Shown: positions 28,791-38,199, numbered from the stretch's first letter. The stretch is 64,000 bases of DNA from Desulfosarcina sp. BuS5 (GCF_028752835.1 NZ_CP087952.1:3842501-3906500); one strand, 5' to 3'. Program-made: numbers and translations. The notes: generated by a model from the sequence alone, not told the origin.

Positions 28791-29210
28791 CTACTTCGCA
28801 TATTGTTCGATTATGATTTTTCTAAACTTTCGAATATCCTCGACATCGGTTTTTAAAAACTCGTGCACAAATTTATCATCGATCTCTCCATACAAATGGA
28901 CGAGCCGATTCCTGAATTTTGCCATTTGCCTCAGTCTTTGTCCAAGCTGTTGATGGAAAAGGCCTTTTTCCTCCAGTACTGTAAAAGAATCGGCATAATC
29001 GTTCGGAGCTCTTAATCGTTCCGAAGCGATGATATGATTCGCTACATCAAGGCAGCATTCTATACTGACTTGTAAATAATACTTGGCGCTGCCGATGATG
29101 ATTTGGTTTTTCAAGAAGGCTTCTTCAGGTTCTTTGGAAATCTCTTTTAATAATCCCAGATAGTTTTCCAGTTGAATAAACTTTTGTGATATCTTTTCAA
29201 TTGAAACCAT
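28791..29210 (-). CDS. HepT-like toxin (DUF86, HEPN RNase family)
   Basis: The 139-residue helical protein carries the HEPN catalytic motif RX4HXY as RNRLVHLY near residue 107. HepT toxins are neutralised by AMPylation by the partner nucleotidyltransferase MntA, encoded just upstream (21-nt gap). AAGGG precedes the ATG at 29210. Length and motif fit a functional type VII-like HepT-MntA pair. Confidence 0.85.
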   Translation of the reverse strand: MVSIEKISQKFIQLENYLGLLKEISKEPEEAFLKNQIIIGSAKYYLQVSIECCLDVANHIIASERLRAPNDYADSFTVLEEKGLFHQQLGQRLRQMAKFRNRLVHLYGEIDDKFVHEFLKTDVEDIRKFRKIIIEQYAK

Positions 29211-29231
29211 TTTTCAACCCTTTGTACAGGA

Positions 29232-29654
29232 TTACAATGCTATTTGTTCTAAATATGTCCTCTGATAATTGTGAATAACCGGTAAAAAATCAAAATATGC
29301 ACTTCGGATGGACGTTTCGTATTCAATCCTGGCGTTATCATCACGGCAATAAATCAGGGTACCTTCAGTGATAATTTTGCCTGCAAGCACCAATGGAAGG
29401 GTGTTCATTATCCTGACATCACTCAGCGGACTACTCTTAAGTTTTCTATCTATATCCAATGCCAGAGCCATTTCTAAATCAAGCATTTCTCTCAGGGGCA
29501 TTTGAGGCGCATAAATGCCAATATCCAGATCACTAAACGGGTGAGACTGACCAACAGCAATGCTGCCATACAGATAGGCAAAAAGAACTTTGGAATCGCC
29601 GAAAACATCCGGTGCAATTTTTAACAGCTTTTTTATGATTTTAGCACTTTTCAT
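29232..29654 (-). CDS. MntA-like nucleotidyltransferase antitoxin
   Basis: This 140-residue minimal nucleotidyltransferase has the GSX10DXD motif as GSIAVGQSHPFSDLDIGIY near residue 31. Start 29654 is chosen because the upstream ORF extension overlaps the AAA-ATPase gene. The ATG follows that gene's stop by 1 nt, so the three genes AAA-ATPase, mntA and hepT probably form one transcript. In known pairs MntA adds AMP to the Tyr of HepT's RX4HXY motif. Confidence 0.85.
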   Translation of the reverse strand: MKSAKIIKKLLKIAPDVFGDSKVLFAYLYGSIAVGQSHPFSDLDIGIYAPQMPLREMLDLEMALALDIDRKLKSSPLSDVRIMNTLPLVLAGKIITEGTLIYCRDDNARIEYETSIRSAYFDFLPVIHNYQRTYLEQIAL

Positions 29655-29655
29655 T

Positions 29656-31206
29656 TTATATCTTCTCAACCATCCATTCACCCACGTTACGATCGGTAAA
29701 TTCAACCCCGAACAGATAAATTTCCTTGCCCGTGTTTTGATACTTCTCGAAATACTTCTCGAAATACTTCTTCTCTTTAATCTGACTTAAAGCTTTATTC
29801 TTATCCCCATTAAATTTGAATTCAAAAATATAGATATCTTTATCAATAATGACAGCATCTATCCTGCCCTTGTTTGTTTTTACTTCTGCTTTTACCTTTA
29901 ACCCGATAAGAGAAAATATCAGGTAAAAAACTGTCTGATAATATTTTTCTTTGTTTATTTGAAGATCGTATGGAATGTTGGCAAAAAAAACGCGCAAGGT
30001 ATCAAAAAATATTTCAAAATCATGCCCGCGCAGCGCATCAATCAACTTCCATGCGTAACCATTAACCAACTCTCTTTCCACAAAAGAATATGCCTCGGCC
30101 AGGCATTCGATCATTGAGTTTTTCACCTCAAAATTTGGATACGCCAGGGTATATCCCATCCTTTCCTTATCATAGCCTGTGATGGTCAGATATCCGGTCT
30201 GAAAGAGTATCGGTACGACTTTCAAATTTTCCATTTCGTATGAGCTAAACGCGGATTCACTCACCTCGACTCTGTCTAATCTATTTAAATCAAATCTTTT
30301 TTCCTTTATAAGTTTTATTAAAAAACTCGGGGTAGCACTTTCAAACCAGTAATTGCTAAATTCTGAGTTATCGAACAAAAGAAGCAATGAAAACGGATTA
30401 AAAATCTTTTCACCGCTCCGGCTAAAGCAAAAACCATCGTACCAGTATGTTATCTTTTTAATCAGTTCGGATTTATCAATACCTTCGGATTTTAAAAACT
30501 GATCAATATGCTTTTTAAAACAGCTCTCCATTTCTTGCCGGGTTATTCCGAGAAGCGATGAATATCCGGCATTCATGGAAATATCTTTTAGATTGTTCAA
30601 TCCGCTGAAAACACCCGCCCTGGAAAACTTGCTCACACATGTCAGGAGAACAAACCTGATATGTTCATCACATGCCTTGATAATGGTATAAAACCCCTTT
30701 AATATTTCACGAAGCTCAATAGCCAGTTCCTTGTTTTCTATATTGTCAATGATCGGCTTGTCATATTCGTCAATAAGAACAACGACTTTATTGATTCCAC
30801 TCAATTTGGTCAAAAGTTCATCAAACTTTATATCATACTGCGTTTGTTCAAGGGTGATTCCGTAAAGCTGCGCTGTTTTATCAAGCTGATATACAATATA
30901 GTTTATCAGCTCATCTCCGTTTCGCGCCTTTGATTTACTGAAATCTATCTTCACAACCGGATGTTTTTCCCATGCTAAATCTGCCTTGTATATCCACAGC
31001 CCCCTAAACAGCTCCTTCTCACCTTCAAATATCTCATTCAACGTGGAGATCAAAAGGCTTTTGCCGAACCGTCTCGGCCTGGAAAGAAAATATACACCCT
31101 TTGGATTTTTTACAAGGTCGAATATCTTTTCCGTCTTGTCCACATACAGATAATCATTTTGAATGATATCAGAAAATGTTTGTATCCCTATTGGAAGATT
31201 TTTCAT
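29656..31206 (-). CDS. AAA-ATPase-like / PD-(D/E)XK nuclease-superfamily protein (DUF1703)
   Basis: The 516-residue protein belongs to the AAA-ATPase_like + DUF1703 family: N-terminal LPIGIQTFSDIIQNDYLYVDKT, Walker A-like SRPRRFGKSLL at ~38-48, Walker B-like VVVLIDEYDKPI near 147, and a C-terminal PD-(D/E)XK core (KTNKGRIDAVIIDKDIYIFEFK). These proteins are abundant in some bacteria and their function is unknown; a role in defence or DNA processing is often guessed. GAGG lies 8 nt before ATG 31206. A fragment of a close paralogue lies at 46470-46981. Confidence 0.85.
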   Translation of the reverse strand: MKNLPIGIQTFSDIIQNDYLYVDKTEKIFDLVKNPKGVYFLSRPRRFGKSLLISTLNEIFEGEKELFRGLWIYKADLAWEKHPVVKIDFSKSKARNGDELINYIVYQLDKTAQLYGITLEQTQYDIKFDELLTKLSGINKVVVLIDEYDKPIIDNIENKELAIELREILKGFYTIIKACDEHIRFVLLTCVSKFSRAGVFSGLNNLKDISMNAGYSSLLGITRQEMESCFKKHIDQFLKSEGIDKSELIKKITYWYDGFCFSRSGEKIFNPFSLLLLFDNSEFSNYWFESATPSFLIKLIKEKRFDLNRLDRVEVSESAFSSYEMENLKVVPILFQTGYLTITGYDKERMGYTLAYPNFEVKNSMIECLAEAYSFVERELVNGYAWKLIDALRGHDFEIFFDTLRVFFANIPYDLQINKEKYYQTVFYLIFSLIGLKVKAEVKTNKGRIDAVIIDKDIYIFEFKFNGDKNKALSQIKEKKYFEKYFEKYQNTGKEIYLFGVEFTDRNVGEWMVEKI

Positions 31207-31342
31207 ATTCTGCACCTCATGACAATCTCGTACTCAAATCTCCAGAGTCACCCGGCGTGGGGAATAGAAAACGAGAATCGTTAAAAGTGTAAACTGTTTT
31301 TGAGTATTAATGAAGGCTGTCAAATTTCGCTATGCCCTTTAT

Positions 31343-31465
31343 ATGATGAACTCGTAAAAAGTCCCAACATTTTATTTTGACCACAATATACAGTTGTTTT
31401 ATCTCTTTTGTAGCCAATATATTGAGTCAGGAAATCGAGTTTCCGACTTTTTACGAGACCATCAT
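31343..31465. mobile_element. MITE-like element, 123 bp
   Basis: Terminal inverted repeats of 21 bp (ATGATGAACTCGTAAAAAGT and its near-complement, two mismatches) bound a non-coding core between the AAA-ATPase gene and vapC. No clear target duplication is visible. Confidence 0.65.
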
Positions 31466-31479
31466 ATGATTATTACATC

Positions 31480-31851
31480 TTAAATAATTTTACAGTCATA
31501 TTGCAAAAATTTAGAATCATCAGACATCAGGGAAAGCTTGTTTGTCAAGGACTGTGCGATTAACATCCGGTCAAAAGGATCTTTATGGTGAAGCGGCAAT
31601 TCACCTAAAACCATTGCATCAGATCCGGAGAAATCAAGAACTTCAAGCCCCATTTCCTGCGCCATTTCAAGCGGATCAAACTCAATGTTGATTTTGCCAA
31701 TCGAATGTTTAATCATAAGCTCGGCAATGCTCATGGAACTTAGGAAGACTTCATTTGCTGGAGACACAAGGTCATAATGCCTTTTCTGATTGAGTCTGTC
31801 CGGGCAAGACAGCATCCACAGGAAAATATGGGTATCAACTAAAATTTTCAC
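31480..31851 (-). CDS. VapC-like PIN-domain toxin
   Basis: The 123-residue PIN-domain RNase starts ILVDTHIFLWML (first acidic residue Asp5), with SIAELMIKHSIGKI and the C-terminal HHKDPFDRMLIAQSL (Asp pair) and LMSDDSKF. These are the metal-binding acidic residues of PIN toxins of the YsxC-like (DTHxxLW) subgroup. Its start overlaps the antitoxin stop by 4 nt. Confidence 0.87.
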   Translation of the reverse strand: MKILVDTHIFLWMLSCPDRLNQKRHYDLVSPANEVFLSSMSIAELMIKHSIGKINIEFDPLEMAQEMGLEVLDFSGSDAMVLGELPLHHKDPFDRMLIAQSLTNKLSLMSDDSKFLQYDCKII

Positions 31852-32081
31852 GAGTGTTCACCATAAAACATGGCATTTATTTCCTCATCCTCATCCATAA
31901 AATTATCCGGGATACTGATCTGTCCTGCAAGCAAACCGAGTTTGCGTTTTGCTTTAGGTTTATGTATGACTAATTCAACGAGGGGCAAATTATTCTTTGC
32001 AATTATCACCTCTTCGCCGTGATAAGCCATATCTATAAGTTTAGAAAGGTTTGCCTTGGCTTTGGATACATTGATAATCAT
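31848..32081 (-). CDS. Phd/YefM-type antitoxin
   Basis: The 77-residue protein starts MIINVSKAKANLSKLIDMA with GEEVIIAKNNLPLVELV, the Phd/YefM DNA-binding fold, and an acidic C-terminal tail (DEDEEINAMF) that would bind the PIN toxin. GGAG lies upstream of the ATG. The family usually autorepresses its operon, and the short AT-rich gap to 32144 should hold the promoter. Confidence 0.85.
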   Translation of the reverse strand: MIINVSKAKANLSKLIDMAYHGEEVIIAKNNLPLVELVIHKPKAKRKLGLLAGQISIPDNFMDEDEEINAMFYGEHS

Positions 32082-32144
32082 TGTGTGCTCCTGTTTTAAA
32101 AAAGCTATATTTTATAGTATAGCTATTTAGGTCATGTTGGTCAA

Positions 32145-33254
32145 GGGGGGAGCATAGGGACGTCTATGATATTATGCTTTACTTAGAAATAATTATATGA
32201 TACATCTTAAACATGGCACGAAAAGCGAGAATAGATGCACCTGGAGCACTGCATCATATAATTGTCAGGGGGATAGAACGTAAGAAAATTTTCAGATCAG
32301 ATTATGATCGGAAAAACTTTTTAAATCGGCTCAATAATTTGATTCCTGAAACACAAACCGAGTGTTTTGCATGGGTATTGATTCCAAACCACGTCCACTT
32401 ATTATTAAAAACCGGATTGATTCCGGTTTCTGTGTTAATGAGTCGTTTGCTCACCGGATACGCTGTATGGTTCAATAAGAAATACCGTCGCCACGGTCAA
32501 CTTTTTCAAAACAGGTACAAGTCGATTTTATGCCAGGAAGATATATATCTAAAGGAATTGGTGCGTTATATCCACTTAAACCCGTTGAGGGCGGGTCTTG
32601 TGGAAGATATGAAAAGCCTGGATAAATATAAGTGGTGCGGTCACAGTGTTCTGATGAATAAAGCCAGTGAGGAATGGCAGAATATCGATTATGTTTATAA
32701 ACTGTTTTCCGGCAAAAAAAGATTGGCAATAAAAGGGTATCGAGCGTTTGTGGAAAAAGGTATAAGCGCAGGTAAACGGTCGGATCTTACCGGTGGTGGA
32801 TTATTAAGGAGTATAGGCGGCTGGTCGGTTCTCAAAGATTTTCGCAAAGCAGGCATACGTGTTAAGGGAGATGAACGCATTTTAGATGACAGTGATTTTG
32901 TTGAAAATGTTTTAAAGGCCGCCGAAGAAGAATTTGAGCAGAAATATGAATTAAGAGCCAAAGGTTATGATTTCAATCGGGTAATACAGCGGGTTGCCGA
33001 AGTGATGGGCATGGAGATTGAGCAGGTAACGGCTTTCGGGAAATCACCGCCAACAGTTAAAGCGCGAAGTCTTTTATGTTTTTGGGCTCATCGAAAGCTC
33101 GGCATGACAACCATTGAAATTGGAAAAAAGCTGAATATATGCCAATCAGCGGTAAGTCGTTCATCTATAAGAGGTGAAAAAATTGAAAGAGAAAACAGAT
33201 TTGAGTTGATAGGGTAAAAACGCATAATATCATAGACGTCCCCATACCTGCCCC
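32145..33254 (+). mobile_element. RAYT-like element copy 6
   Basis: The left end has one substitution (AGCATAGGG); the right end is canonical. The left flank is the presumed vapBC promoter side and the right flank is a methyltransferase-like fragment. Confidence 0.9.
32213..33217 (+). CDS. RAYT-like Y1-DnaA_C transposase (copy 6), intact
   Basis: This is a full-length copy. Variants are KRSD and RILDDSD (Gly to Asp); the latter is shared with copy 10 only. Confidence 0.87.
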   Translation: MARKARIDAPGALHHIIVRGIERKKIFRSDYDRKNFLNRLNNLIPETQTECFAWVLIPNHVHLLLKTGLIPVSVLMSRLLTGYAVWFNKKYRRHGQLFQNRYKSILCQEDIYLKELVRYIHLNPLRAGLVEDMKSLDKYKWCGHSVLMNKASEEWQNIDYVYKLFSGKKRLAIKGYRAFVEKGISAGKRSDLTGGGLLRSIGGWSVLKDFRKAGIRVKGDERILDDSDFVENVLKAAEEEFEQKYELRAKGYDFNRVIQRVAEVMGMEIEQVTAFGKSPPTVKARSLLCFWAHRKLGMTTIEIGKKLNICQSAVSRSSIRGEKIERENRFELIG

Positions 33255-33388
33255 GTGGGAGCGAGTTGCGGCAGCCCCGATTGATTAATGCGCTGCTGAC
33301 AAGGATTTGTGACATTGAAAGAAGTTTTATCAGGAATGGCACATCGTTTCCTGTTGGCGGGTCGTTGCTTTGTGTGGGAGTGAAAGAA
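33255..33388 (+). pseudogene. C-terminal fragment, probably a methyltransferase
   Basis: An open frame reads SELRQPRLINALLTRICDIE, then RSFIRNGTSFPVGGSLLCVG, and VKE before TAA at 33386-33388. It has the look of the last ~40 residues of a class I methyltransferase, where a strand ending in VG-K is common. The upstream part is lost at the RAYT right end. Weak call. Confidence 0.35.
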
Positions 33389-33397
33389 TAAGTTCGT

Positions 33398-33458
33398 GGG
33401 AAAGAGGAAAGAGGAAAGAGGAAAGAGGAAATGGGAAATAGGAGAGAGGCAAGAGGAG
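33398..33458 (+). repeat. Polypurine tract with GAAAGAG heptamer repeats
   Basis: About 60 nt are nearly pure purine on this strand and include four direct GAAAGAG units (from 33400). A related purine-rich run lies at ~34990-35075. Such tracts can form triplex structures; no gene is involved. Confidence 0.7.
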
Positions 33459-33538
33459 ATATTGGCGTGATGACGGAAGGAAGTTGGCAGAGAGGAGTTT
33501 TTCGATAAGTTTCACCAAAAACATTGTGGTCTCAAAGA

Positions 33539-34897
33539 ATGAACAAATTTGATTTTTTTCGCATTGTATGTGCCGAGGGCGAGGGGCAAAAAATAGAGTT
33601 TAAAGCCAAAATTACGGCTTTGGCTAAGGAGATGGTTGCGTTTGCCAACGCCTCAGGCGGCTCGGTATTTCTTGGCATATCCGATGACGGCAAGATCGTG
33701 GGGGTTGATGATTCCAATAGGCTCAGAAGTCAGATCCAGGATGTCGCAAACGGATGCGATCCCCGTATTGATATTCATATAGTGCCTCGCGGCAATGTTG
33801 TCGAGATTATTGTTCCAGAGGGTACAGATAAACCATACCGCTGCAAAGATGGTTTTTTCTTGCGTATCGGTCCTAATTCGCAACAGCTTAATAGAGATGA
33901 AATTCTGCGTTTTGCAATTAAAAGCAATAAAGTCCGATTTGATGAGCAATTTGAGCCGGCTATCAATGCAGGGAAACTGCTGGACAATGATAGATTGCGT
34001 GCCTTTTGCCGCCGCAAAGGCCTTCCGGAAAAAACACTGCCGGGCGACCTGCTAACAAATATTGGCATTGCTCAAAAACAACAAAAGCATCTACTCTTGA
34101 CCCGTGCTGCAGTGCTGTTTTTTTGCCGTAAGCCACAACGCTTTTTTCCAGAAGCTTTTGTTACCTGTGCCCTTTATGCGGATGACACTCGTGCAACAAT
34201 TCTGGATCGTATTGACGCCAAAGGTACCATGGAAGAACAGTTTGAGAGCGCAGTGGGATTTATTCGCCGAAATCTTCGTGTCTCTTACAAGATCGAACAA
34301 GCAGGGCCAAGAGAAGAGGTGCAGGAAATCCCCGAAGCAGTTTTTCGTGAGGCTTTGCTGAATGCTTTGACTCATCGTGATTATTTTGCCGACAGAGAAC
34401 ATATCTTTGTTCATATGCATCCATGCCGCATGGTTATAACGAGTCCAGGTGGTTTGCCGTACGGATTAACCCTTGAAGAACTCGGTACACGATCTGTTCC
34501 TCGCAACCGTCTGATTGCTGATATGTTCCACAGAATGGGCTATGTGGAGCGTCTTGGCAGCGGAATTCACCGTATGCGGGAAGCAATGGTTGGCGCACGC
34601 CTTCCGGTCCCCAAATTTTTACCCACCATTAATGCCTTTCTCGTTGAAGTTTTTACCTCCTTTGAGGCTGTCGGCGTTTCATCGGAAGGAGCGAAGCTTT
34701 GCAGGTGGCTTGTTCTCCATGGCCCGGCATCAATGCAAGATATTATGAGAGCTTTCCACATCTCCAAGACAACAGTCCATCGGCGCATTACAAAATTGAT
34801 AGCTGATGGGTGGATCGAAGTTCACGGTTCAGGCCGGAGCACTAATTATGCTTTAAGTAATGTTTCTATGTGCAGCGGCAAGCAGGAGGAACGATGA
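33539..34897 (+). CDS. AlbA_2 (Schlafen-type) domain ATP-binding regulator
   Basis: The 452-residue protein has an N-terminal AlbA_2/Schlafen domain (EGQKIEFKAKI, VAFANASGGSVFLGISDDGKI), a middle HATPase_c_4-like region (VFREALLNALTHRDY, ITSPGGLPYGLTLEEL, RNRLIADMFHRMGYVERLGSGI) and a C-terminal winged helix (ASMQDIMRAFHISKTTVHRRI). Proteins of this layout are often labelled RecG-like transcriptional regulators. ATG 33539 is chosen over TTG 33524. It lies alone among remnants, so partners cannot be named. Confidence 0.82.
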   Translation: MNKFDFFRIVCAEGEGQKIEFKAKITALAKEMVAFANASGGSVFLGISDDGKIVGVDDSNRLRSQIQDVANGCDPRIDIHIVPRGNVVEIIVPEGTDKPYRCKDGFFLRIGPNSQQLNRDEILRFAIKSNKVRFDEQFEPAINAGKLLDNDRLRAFCRRKGLPEKTLPGDLLTNIGIAQKQQKHLLLTRAAVLFFCRKPQRFFPEAFVTCALYADDTRATILDRIDAKGTMEEQFESAVGFIRRNLRVSYKIEQAGPREEVQEIPEAVFREALLNALTHRDYFADREHIFVHMHPCRMVITSPGGLPYGLTLEELGTRSVPRNRLIADMFHRMGYVERLGSGIHRMREAMVGARLPVPKFLPTINAFLVEVFTSFEAVGVSSEGAKLCRWLVLHGPASMQDIMRAFHISKTTVHRRITKLIADGWIEVHGSGRSTNYALSNVSMCSGKQEER

Positions 34898-35164
34898 TAT
34901 CGTTTTATATCACCATGTTATGTGCAAAATGGAACGAAGGCGAAACGAAGGAAGGGTTTAACATGGGTTCGTGTCTTCACTCTTGGCAGATCGGAAAGTG
35001 GATAGAGAATAGGGGAAATAGAGAGTAGGGAAGGGGATATGGGGGAGAGGAAAGAGGAAATAGGATAGAGAATGACCGGGTCATTATCAGGATTCTCCTT
35101 TTCTCTATTCTTTATCCTTCCCTTAACTTGGTGCCTTAGCGCCTTTGCGTGAGGATATAAAAAC
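34898..35164. other. Intergenic purine-rich region
   Basis: There is no convincing gene. It holds GGAAA/GAGAG-rich DNA (34990-35075), an imperfect palindrome around AGGATAGAGAATGA and the TTCTCTATTCTTTATCCT stretch, and the phrase TGCCTTAGCGCCTTTGCGTG, typical of dispersed intergenic repeats. Confidence 0.5.
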
Positions 35165-35266
35165 ATGAAAATACCATTTAACAAGCCGTTTATTGTCGGC
35201 AAAGAGCTTTATAACATTGCCCAGGCGGTGGTTGAATCGCACCTTTCCGGTGACGGGCCGTTCACA
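35165..35266 (+). pseudogene. WecE/RffA-like aminotransferase, N-terminal fragment
   Basis: The frame IPFNKPFIVGKELYNIAQAV then SHLSGDGPFT matches the start of dTDP-4-amino-4,6-dideoxygalactose transaminases (PLP sugar aminotransferases). It is cut after ~34 residues by the RAYT left end. It adds another glycan gene to those broken in the window. Confidence 0.75.
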
Positions 35267-35283
35267 GGGGGGAGTATAGGGAC

Positions 35284-36394
35284 GGGGGGGAGTATAGGGA
35301 CGTCTATGATATTATGCTTTACTTAGAAATAATTATATGATACATCTTAAACATGGCACGAAAAGCGAGAATAGATGCACCTGGAGCACTGCATCATATA
35401 ATTGTCAGGGGGATAGAACGTAAGAAAATTTTCAGATCAGATTATGATCGGAAAAACTTTTTAAATCGGCTCAATAATTTGATTCCTGAAACACAAACCG
35501 AGTGTTTTGCATGGGTATTGATTCCAAACCACGTCCACTTATTATTAAAAACCGGATTGATTTCGGTTTCTGTGTTAATGAGTCGTTTGCTCACCGGATA
35601 CGCGGTATGGTTCAATAAGAAATACTCTCGCCACGGTCAACTTTTTCAAAACAGGTACAAGTCGATTTTATGCCAGGAAGATATATATCTAAAGGAATTG
35701 GTGCGTTATATCCACTTAAACCCGTTGAGGGCGGGTCTTGTGGAAGATATGAAAAGCCTGGATAAATATAAGTGGTGCGGTCACAGTGTTCTGATGAATA
35801 AAGCCAGTGAGGAATGGCAGAATATCGATTATGTTTATAAACTGTTTTCCGGCAAAAAAAGATTGGCAATAAAAGGGTATCGAGCGTTTATTGCAAAAGG
35901 TATAAGCGCAGGTAAACGGTCGGATCTTACCGGTGGTGGATTATTAAGGAGTATAGGCGGCTGGTCGGTTCTCAAAGATTTTCGCAAAGCAGGCATACGT
36001 GTTAAGGGAGATGAACGCATTTTAGGTGACAGTGATTTTGTTGAAAATGTTTTAAAGGCCGCCGAAGAAGAATTTGAGCAGAAATATGAATTAAGAGCCA
36101 AAGGTTATGATTTCAATCGGGTAATACAGCGGGTTGCCGAAGTGATGGGCATGGAGATTGAGCAGGTAACGGCTTTCGGGAAATCACCGCCAACAGTTAA
36201 AGCGCGAAGTCTTTTATGTTTTTGGGCTCATCGAAAGCTCGGCATGACAACTATTGAAATTGGAAAAAAGCTGAATATATGCCAATCAGCGGTAAGTCGT
36301 TTATCCATAAGAGGTGAAAAAATTGAAAGAGAAAACAGATTTGAGTTGATAGCGTAAAAACGCATAATATCATAGACGTCCCCATACCTGCCCC
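35284..36394 (+). mobile_element. RAYT-like element copy 7, preceded by a second partial left end
   Basis: A 17-bp partial left end (GGGGGGAGTATAGGGAC, 35267-35283) directly precedes the full left end. The right end is canonical and abuts the PKD fragment. Confidence 0.88.
35353..36357 (+). CDS. RAYT-like Y1-DnaA_C transposase (copy 7), intact
   Basis: This is a full-length copy. Variants are TGLISVSV, KKYSRHG, FIAKG, KRSD, SRLSIRG in the recognition-helix region of the DnaA-like domain, and C-terminal ELIA. Confidence 0.87.
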   Translation: MARKARIDAPGALHHIIVRGIERKKIFRSDYDRKNFLNRLNNLIPETQTECFAWVLIPNHVHLLLKTGLISVSVLMSRLLTGYAVWFNKKYSRHGQLFQNRYKSILCQEDIYLKELVRYIHLNPLRAGLVEDMKSLDKYKWCGHSVLMNKASEEWQNIDYVYKLFSGKKRLAIKGYRAFIAKGISAGKRSDLTGGGLLRSIGGWSVLKDFRKAGIRVKGDERILGDSDFVENVLKAAEEEFEQKYELRAKGYDFNRVIQRVAEVMGMEIEQVTAFGKSPPTVKARSLLCFWAHRKLGMTTIEIGKKLNICQSAVSRLSIRGEKIERENRFELIA

Positions 36395-36832
36395 GGCAGC
36401 GGCTTTACTCATACTCAGGGTGTTGCAAACGATTCAACCTATTATTATTCCGCTTTTTCTTACAGCGCGGCCGGCAATTATAATACGGCTGTTACTGTCA
36501 GCGCGACTCCCACGGCTGCTTCCAATATTGCGCCCGGCGCTTCCACGTCCGGAAGCCAGACCTCCGGTGCGGCTAACGAGGCTGTTTATTTCGCCGGTTC
36601 CGGTTCCGATTCCGATGTTGACGGAAGTATTGTGTCTTATTTATGGAATTTCGGAGACGGCACAACCAGCTCGGAGCAAAACCCGTCCCATGTATACACC
36701 GCTCCCGATACCTATAATGTAACTCTTACGGTAACTGATAATGAGGGCGCTTCCGGGGAGGATTCTGTTGATGTTGTTATTGCGGCGGATCTTACACCGC
36801 CTGCGATTGTATCGGCTGTAGGGGTTAAATAA
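36395..36832 (+). pseudogene. PKD-domain surface protein, C-terminal fragment (longer copy)
   Basis: The open frame enters from the RAYT right end (GSGFTHTQGVANDSTYYYSA) and runs 145 residues. It contains a fibronectin-like strand set, a linker rich in Ser/Ala, and a PKD domain with the signature YLWNFGDGTTSSEQNPSHVY and YNVTLTVTDNEG. PKD domains are extracellular and common in secreted hydrolases and adhesins. The start and catalytic part are missing. Confidence 0.82.
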
Positions 36833-36843
36833 AAAAACAGTTT

Positions 36844-36913
36844 TAAGTTGTTAAGTTTTAAGTGTTAGGTGGTGTTTTTCTTAAAACTTAATAACTTAAA
36901 ACTTAACAACTTA
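36844..36913. terminator. Long inverted repeat, second copy
   Basis: Same sequence and position, between convergent genes, as the repeat at 21859-21928. Confidence 0.68.
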
Positions 36914-36914
36914 T

Positions 36915-37090
36915 TAAAGCAACTTAACCAGAGTTGCGATAACAGCGGACTGGGCCAGAAGCATTCCGGCCACCCATTTTATGACCCCGCCTTTGGTTTC
37001 GGCAATCTCCTTTTGTAAAGTGCCTTTGGTTTCGGCAATCTCCTTTTGTAAAGCGCCTTTTATTTCGGCAATCTCCTTTTGCAGCATCAG
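36915..37090 (-). pseudogene. DUF1640-like coiled-coil gene, C-terminal fragment
   Basis: It encodes the last ~58 residues of the protein at 21929-22681 (membrane segment and three short heptad units with a different order: TKGTLQKEIAETKGG). RAYT copy 8 cuts it at CAGCATCAGG. Confidence 0.82.
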
Positions 37091-38199
37091 GGGGGAGTAT
37101 AGGGACGTCTATGATATTATGCTTTACTTAGAAATAATTATATGATACATCTTAAACATGGCACGAAAAGCGAGAATAGATGCACCTGGAGCACTGCATC
37201 ATATAATTGTCAGGGGGATAGAACGTAAGAAAATTTTCAGATCAGATTATGATCGGAAAAACTTTTTAAATCGGCTCAATAATTTGATTCCTGAAACACA
37301 AACCGAGTGTTTTGCATGGGTATTGATTCCAAACCACGTCCACTTATTATTAAAAACCGGATTGATTTCGGTTTCTGTGTTAATGAGTCGTTTGCTCACC
37401 GGATACGCGGTATGGTTCAATAAGAAATACTCTCGCCACGGTCAACTTTTTCAAAACAGGTACAAGTCGATTTTATGCCAGGAAGATATATATCTAAAGG
37501 AATTGGTGCGTTATATCCACTTAAACCCGTTGAGGGCGGGTCTTGTGGAAGATATGAAAAGCCTGGATAAATATAAGTGGTGTGGTCACAGCGTTCTGAT
37601 GAATAAAACCAGTGAGGAATGGCAGAATATCGATTATGTTTATAAACTGTTTTCCGGCAAAAAAAGATTGGCAATAAAAGGGTATCGAGCGTTTATTGAA
37701 AAAGGTATAAGCGCAGGTAAACGGCAGGATCTTACCGGTGGTGGATTATTAAGGAGTATAGGCGGCTGGTCGGTTCTCAAAGATTTTCGCAAAGCAGGCA
37801 TACGTGTTAAGGGAGATGAACGCATTTTAGGTGACAGTGATTTTGTTGAAAATGTTTTAAAGGCCGCCGAAGAAGAATTTGAGCAGAAATATGAATTAAG
37901 AGCCAAAGGTTATGATTTCAATCGGGTAATACAGCGGGTTGCCGAAGTGATGGGCATGGAGATTGAGCAGGTAACGGCTTTCGGGAAATCACCGCCAACA
38001 GTTAAAGAGCGAAGTCTTTTATGTTTTTGGGTTCATCGAAAGCTCGGCATGACAACCATTGAAATTGGAAAAAAGCTGAATATATGCCAATCAGCGGTAA
38101 GTCGTTCATCCATAAGAGGTGAAAAAATTGAAAGAGAAAACAGATTTGAGTTGATAGGGTAAAAACACATAATATCATACCTGCCCCCATACCTGCCCC
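37091..38199 (+). mobile_element. RAYT-like element copy 8, doubled right end
   Basis: The left end is canonical. The right end reads ATCATACCTGCCCCCATACC then TGCCCC, so the outer 12 bp are present twice in tandem and the GACGTC block is missing. Confidence 0.87.
37158..38162 (+). CDS. RAYT-like Y1-DnaA_C transposase (copy 8), intact
   Basis: This is a full-length copy that combines variants seen separately elsewhere: TGLISVSV and KKYSRHG (as copy 7), NKTSEEW (as copy 4), FIEKG (as copy 5), VKERS (as copy 3), plus FWVHRKL. Confidence 0.87.
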   Translation: MARKARIDAPGALHHIIVRGIERKKIFRSDYDRKNFLNRLNNLIPETQTECFAWVLIPNHVHLLLKTGLISVSVLMSRLLTGYAVWFNKKYSRHGQLFQNRYKSILCQEDIYLKELVRYIHLNPLRAGLVEDMKSLDKYKWCGHSVLMNKTSEEWQNIDYVYKLFSGKKRLAIKGYRAFIEKGISAGKRQDLTGGGLLRSIGGWSVLKDFRKAGIRVKGDERILGDSDFVENVLKAAEEEFEQKYELRAKGYDFNRVIQRVAEVMGMEIEQVTAFGKSPPTVKERSLLCFWVHRKLGMTTIEIGKKLNICQSAVSRSSIRGEKIERENRFELIG

